Below are positions 59,801 through 64,000 of a stretch of 64,000 nucleotides of DNA, piece after piece. The notes beneath the pieces are model-generated. The model worked only from the letters and a program-made list of their open reading frames with translations, searched no databases and was not told the DNA's origin. Each line of letters opens with the position of its first letter. The first letter of the stretch is position 1. Made by a program: the position numbers and the translations under genes. The stretch lies in assembly GCA_019914995.1 (NCBI GenBank), contig CM034145.1:3851262-3915261 (forward strand), given 5' to 3'. Origin of the DNA: Acanthochlamys bracteata (taxonomy: Eukaryota > Streptophyta > Magnoliopsida > Pandanales > Velloziaceae).

Positions 59801-60999
59801 AGGCAGTAAGAACTGTAGCTAAACTGAAAGTTAAATTAGATACCATCATTAAAAAAGACCGCAATTAAATTTCCTTGATAATAAGCTCAGAAATGGCAGT
59901 ATCTAGAACCATGTTATTCTATATGATACTACCACTCACCATCTGAAATTTTGGACGCAAAGCCATAAAAAATTGATAAAGTTGGTGACGTTCACGATAA
60001 ATACGACACTCATGGCAAGCACAGCCAAAACCTTCAAGTTTTAAGAGCTCGTGCCAGAAATCTCGCATCAATGTAGCAAACTCTTGAATAGTACGATCAC
60101 CATATCTAACAGCCCAAGCCTCTATGAGAAGTTGATACTCTTTAGCACCACTAGACTGGATAAACTGAGTAGTCAGAGTCTTCTATAGTAATGCAATAGT
60201 TAGACTGTCTTCGAGATGTGGGCGAAGGTGCATTATCTGTTGGTGAGAGAGGACTCTGAATAAAGCCATTTAGATGGCCGAGAAAATGGCGTCCACGAAG
60301 GATAGTTCGAACTAAAGCAGCCCATTCAACCCAATCATTAGTAGAACTTAAAGGAGAATCAGTAGAAGTCGGTAAAATTTCCCCAAAAACTTCAGACGAA
60401 GGCATCATAAATTTTTTTTATTCACCTGAACGAGGCTGGACTTGGTGTTGCAGGCTGAGCCGTGCCAGACTGGCTAATACGGGCTAAAATGGGTTGAATG
60501 GATCGGGCTGACCCGACTGGCTCGGGTCGGACTGGACTAGATTGTTAGGGCTTCAGTAGAGAATCGGTTACAGCGGCAATGCGGCGGAAAGAGGCGTGAA
60601 ATATCTAATCTGGTAGAGAAGAGAAAGTGCGGTAACAACGAAAATAAGAAACGGTGAAAGCAGCGGCAATGCGGCTGCGATGGTTCAATGGAGAAGGAGG
60701 TCGGCGTCGGTGTAGGACCGGGCAGTGGTGATAATGTGTGAAGCCGGAGATGACGAAGATGAGCACAACGGCGTTTGGAGATGAAGCGGCAGCGCAGGAG
60801 AGGAAAACGGCGGCGAATCCGACTGTAGCGTACGAATAGGGTTTCCCTTTTTTCTTTTTTTTTTCTGGTAAAAAAATTAAAAATTTGTATAAAGAGACTG
60901 AGATTGATAAAAATGATAGATAAAAAAAGAATCAATTATATTCATAGAAGAAAAATCTTTTAGAATAAAAAATTGACTCAATACTATAAAATAATTGAT

Positions 61000-61130
61000 A
61001 AAAAAATAATAATAGAATTGAATATGAGGAATGATAATACATTATAGTTTACATATACGGATATTTATAGAATATAGATAATGAGTTTGTCTCACATTTA
61101 GTGCGATAGTACAGGCCAATAGTTTCATTT
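61000..61130. repeat. Right end repeat (5' LTR remnant) of the fossil Copia
   Basis: Direct counterpart of 56,702-56,835, ending with GTGCGATAGTACAGGCCAATAG against GTCCGATAGTAAAGTTTAATAG. The outer boundary is not sharply defined. Confidence 0.65.
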
Positions 61131-61139
61131 ATTATTTAT

Positions 61140-61636
61140 CGCTATATTTTACTTTCACATCTAACTCTATTTTTATAAAAAAAATTTCCACACTATTACA
61201 TGTTTCAATTACCAACATAAAATTTATTTTTATCCAATTTTATATTTTTCACTGAAAGTTACTTTTACAAAATTTATTTCTACAGAATTATTTTTGTGTG
61301 ATTAAAATATACTTTAAAAATAAAAAAAGAGTGCGCAAAGTAGTAGATACATCTAGAAAAAGACATTTAAAATATACTTTTTCATTTCAAATTCTTTTAT
61401 AGTATTATAAATCTTATAGATATAAATATCATATATGTAATAAGACATTTTAAAAAATTCTAGTAAACTTTATTTTTTGAAATCTTTTAAAGCCTTGTCA
61501 AAGTTGGCGCAAGTCAATTTGGTAAAGCTACAGAGAATCAAAGCATAAATTAAGAATCTTGAAGTTACATTCTAATGTTTACCTAAGTCTTAACTACCAA
61601 CAAACTAATAATAATTAGTCTATAATTAGAAACATT
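61140..61636. other. AT-rich intergenic stretch
   Basis: No gene, repeat array or clear element was recognised. Confidence 0.45.
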
Positions 61637-61639
61637 ACC

Positions 61640-61900
61640 AACTAAGTTTTCAGTTAAAATCTACAGGCGAAAAGCTAAGATCCAACAAATTTAGGTAGAA
61701 GCAAATAACTTTTTAGTTTATAGAAATAATATTTTCAAAAGATCTAGTAAGAGCGTGTTCTAAACGTTCGTAACTAAATTTTCAGTTAAAAATCTACTGG
61801 CGAAAAGCTAAGATCCAACAAATTTAGGTAGACGCGAATAACTTTTTAGTTTATAGAAATAATATTTTCAAAAGATTTAGTAAGAACGTGTTCCAAACGT
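61640..61900. repeat. 130-bp tandem duplication next to a MITE
   Basis: Two copies (61,640-61,769 and 61,771-61,900) carry GGCGAAAAGCTAAGATCCAA and TTTATAGAAATAATATTTTC, with few differences. The first copy ends with a duplicated start of the neighbouring MITE (GAGCGTGTTCTAAACGTTCG). Confidence 0.85.
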
Positions 61901-62228
61901 TCGTAACTAAGTTTTACAAATATAAAAAATTGAAAATAAAATTTTTTAAAAATAAGTTTGAAGTGAAATTCAATTTTTATATTTTTAATTATTTTTTTGA
62001 ATTAATTAAAAGTGGAATTCAAATTTGATCTTTCAATTATTTTTAAAAATAGAGAAAATTTTTTATCTCGAAAAGCGTAAATATAAGAGAGTGAAACTTA
62101 AGTGGAGTAGAAAATAGAAATCCAAGCAAAACTGCGCCGAGTTTCTTAATAGTATTAAAACACGTAAACTTACTGAAAATTTAAATCTTATCGAAAAAAT
62201 TAAAATTCTAGTAAATTGAAGCACGCCC
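61884..62228. repeat. Tourist-like MITE, TAA duplication
   Basis: Starts GAACGTGTTCCAAACGTTCG and ends, reversed, GGGCGTGCTTCAATTTAC, with TAA on both sides. The GTAACTAAGTTTTACAAA start resembles the MITE at 45,463, so it is the same family. Confidence 0.65.
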
Positions 62229-63918
62229 TAAACAAAAGGTGTACTAAGGTGCCTAGCTTTTTAATTTTTTTTGAAAATTATATTTCTTAAAAAATTATTT
62301 ATACTGTTATAGTTAAAAATTAAAAATTAAAAAGTATAGAAAAATGTTCCTTTTGAATCTTTTATATATAAATTTTTTCTATAGCTTTAAAATATAAAAG
62401 AACAAATTTGTTTGCTAAATAACTTAACAGAAAATTTATTTTTTAAAAATATTTTATTTAAAGTAGTTCAAAATAAAGTTGATGGTTTGGAGTGGCTCAG
62501 ACGTCTTATTGTTTTAGGGGCCGTTTGGCTAAACTTAAAAGTTATAATTTTTATGACAAAAGTTACTTTTTTAATTTTTTTAAAAAAAAAATAGCTGAAA
62601 ACTTTTTTTAAAAAAGGAGCTATGTGTTTGGATAAATTTAACTTTTTTCTGCAAAAAAGTTGAAAGAGTGTTTGGCAAAAAACTTAAAAGTTGAAAAAGA
62701 ATATACAAAAACTAAAATATCCTTTAGAATGTAATAGTAATATACATATATAATTTATGAATATTATCTTATATATTTATTTATTTTTACTTATGTTTAA
62801 TTTCTAATTTTAATATCATACTGATAAGAATATTTTGTAAAAAATATATATACTTAATAATTAATATTAGTTTATAAATATATTTTTAAGCTAATATTAA
62901 AGATACATACATGATTATTTACTTATATAATATAATTAATTATACTTTAAAAATAATATTAAGTATTTTAAAATTAAAGATTAGTTTGTAAATATGTTCT
63001 CAAAGTTAATTTTAAAAATATAAATGTATTATTATTACTTACTTAACGACTAATTAATTATATTTTAAAAGAATATTAATATTTTACAATTAAAAATTAG
63101 TTTTGAGTAGATGAATAGGTTATTACTTATGGACTTGCTTTCAACATTTGTGAGTCTTAAAATTGATTCATCAGATTGCTATGCATGCTTGCTTGTGTGT
63201 GACTTGCATTTATTCAAAAAATTAAGTCCTGAAATGTGTCATCTGTGAGTAAAATGGGTAACATTTTTCAATTACTTTCACTTTAAAGTCACAAAAGCAA
63301 ACAAAAATGCAAGCATGGAGACGCGACATGTACCACACAAGGGATAAGTGCTAGTTACAAGAAAGCATAAGGCGTATACTAGAAAACTACAACAGGTAAA
63401 CTTATAATTGGAAAACGAAAACGAAGTTTCTGAGTTCCAATCCAATATGCTATTAGCTTACATCTAGAAAGACTAGCCTTGAGAAAAGTAGTGAAATCAA
63501 TAACAGAAATTTAAAAAGATCAGAATCATTACTTGACTGAGTTCTAGAAACATAGTTTCCAAACATCTCATTGACAATGCAATGGGGATGAAGTCGTCAG
63601 AAAGCTCTGCTGATATGGTCAAGTACATGAACCATATGCCAAGCATCCAACTAAAACATGCTATATATACACATTAATGATTCATTTAACAGCATTTCTT
63701 ACAGCACAGCAGGAAGCATGGCTGTCTAGTAACAAGACTGAACTGCTGCAAGCTAAAGGTTCCTCAATGTCAAACTGCCATAAGCTTGCCAAGCATGATA
63801 TGCATTCGAGCATTCGCTGTCATGGACAAAACAAAAGCTTCCATCTATACCAACAGAGATGCAAGCATTGATGACTGTATGGAACAAGGCAGTTAGCGGG
63901 AGAAGAAAGACCTAGCTT
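62229..63918. other. AT-rich intergenic region, MITE end, and possible 3' UTR
   Basis: At 62,515 a GGGGCCGTTTGGCTAAAC motif resembles the end of a hAT/PIF-type MITE; the other end was not found. From 62,720 to 63,110 the DNA is extremely AT-rich. From about 63,300 to 63,918 composition is closer to transcribed sequence and may be 3' UTR of the minus-strand gene at the right edge. No other gene is supported. Confidence 0.4.
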
Positions 63919-64000
63919 TTATGAAATCAAGAGACTCCCAGATTTAGGAAAAGGACTGTTGCCTTCAGGAACCCACAAGCCACCATTATGAGGAAGTATT
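63919..64000 (-). CDS. C-terminus of an unidentified gene (partial)
   Basis: Read leftward from the edge, an open frame gives ILPHNGGLWVPEGNSPFPKS and then GSLLIS before a stop at 63,919. Codon use and composition look coding, and the sequence downstream resembles a 3' UTR. I do not recognise the family. It is too short to be certain, and part of the stretch could be intron. Confidence 0.35.
   Translation of the reverse strand, partial: ILPHNGGLWVPEGNSPFPKSGSLLIS

Larger units (their letters stand above)
56690..61140 (-). mobile_element. Fossil Copia (Ty1-type) retrotransposon, minus strand
   Basis: An old Copia element read from right to left. Parts seen are a gag region from about 60,408 (opening near MPSSEVFGEILP) to 59,500, an integrase region around 58,380-58,740 (FQSDGAREYTSS), reverse-transcriptase remnants around 57,850-58,000, and an RNase H-like end near 57,110-57,290. 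It is broken by many changes and cannot be functional. Direct repeats near both ends (about 56,702-56,835 and 61,000-61,130) are taken as remnants of its long terminal repeats. Confidence 0.75.

Overview
The window is nuclear DNA of a flowering plant. The evidence is spliced genes of plant-specific families (VIRILIZER with plant-type exon order, an ARG1/ARL2 DnaJ protein, a class III peroxidase, an EG45-like protein), Tourist-type, fold-back and hAT MITEs, a FAR1-type Mutator element, and Copia fossils. Nothing I could read fixes the species, so I do not name one.

Layout. (1) 1-9.9 kb: the 5' part of a VIRILIZER homologue on the minus strand, eight coding exons that run off the left edge. (2) 9.9-17.2 kb: no credible gene; a 240-bp tandem repeat interrupted by a 1.7-kb hAT element with an intact 8-bp target duplication. 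(3) 17.2-18.3 kb: a complete three-exon gene for a small secreted EG45-like/natriuretic-peptide protein, plus strand. (4) 18.4-21.5 kb: a Tourist MITE and an LRR pseudogene (minus) split by a CACTA-like insertion. (5) 21.6-32.3 kb: a transposon nest. An 8.1-kb Mutator-like element has very long inverted ends, asymmetric subterminal repeat arrays and a decayed FAR1/MULE transposase. Six fold-back elements flank it, all set in (TA)n runs. (6) 32.3-37.4 kb: fossil Copia pieces, a hAT MITE and a hAT transposase relic. (7) 37.4-39 kb: an intronless class III peroxidase, plus strand. (8) 39-46.7 kb: no credible gene; three Tourist MITEs with TAA duplications. (9) 46.7-54.3 kb: a complete ARL2-like DnaJ gene, minus strand, eleven exons and two GC-AG introns. 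(10) 55.2-61.1 kb: a hAT-type element carrying a captured formin FH2 fragment, next to a broken Copia element with both end repeats. (11) 61.1-64 kb: AT-rich repeats, a Tourist MITE with a flank duplication, and at the right edge the apparent last codons of an unidentified minus-strand gene.

The four host genes do not form a pathway. They act in RNA m6A writing (VIR), gravity signalling at membranes (ARL2), cell-wall/apoplastic redox (peroxidase) and the apoplast (EG45-like). The most unusual parts are the TA-embedded transposon nest and the gene-capturing hAT element. All exon models were built by hand from reading frame, splice sites and remembered family sequences; no searches were run.
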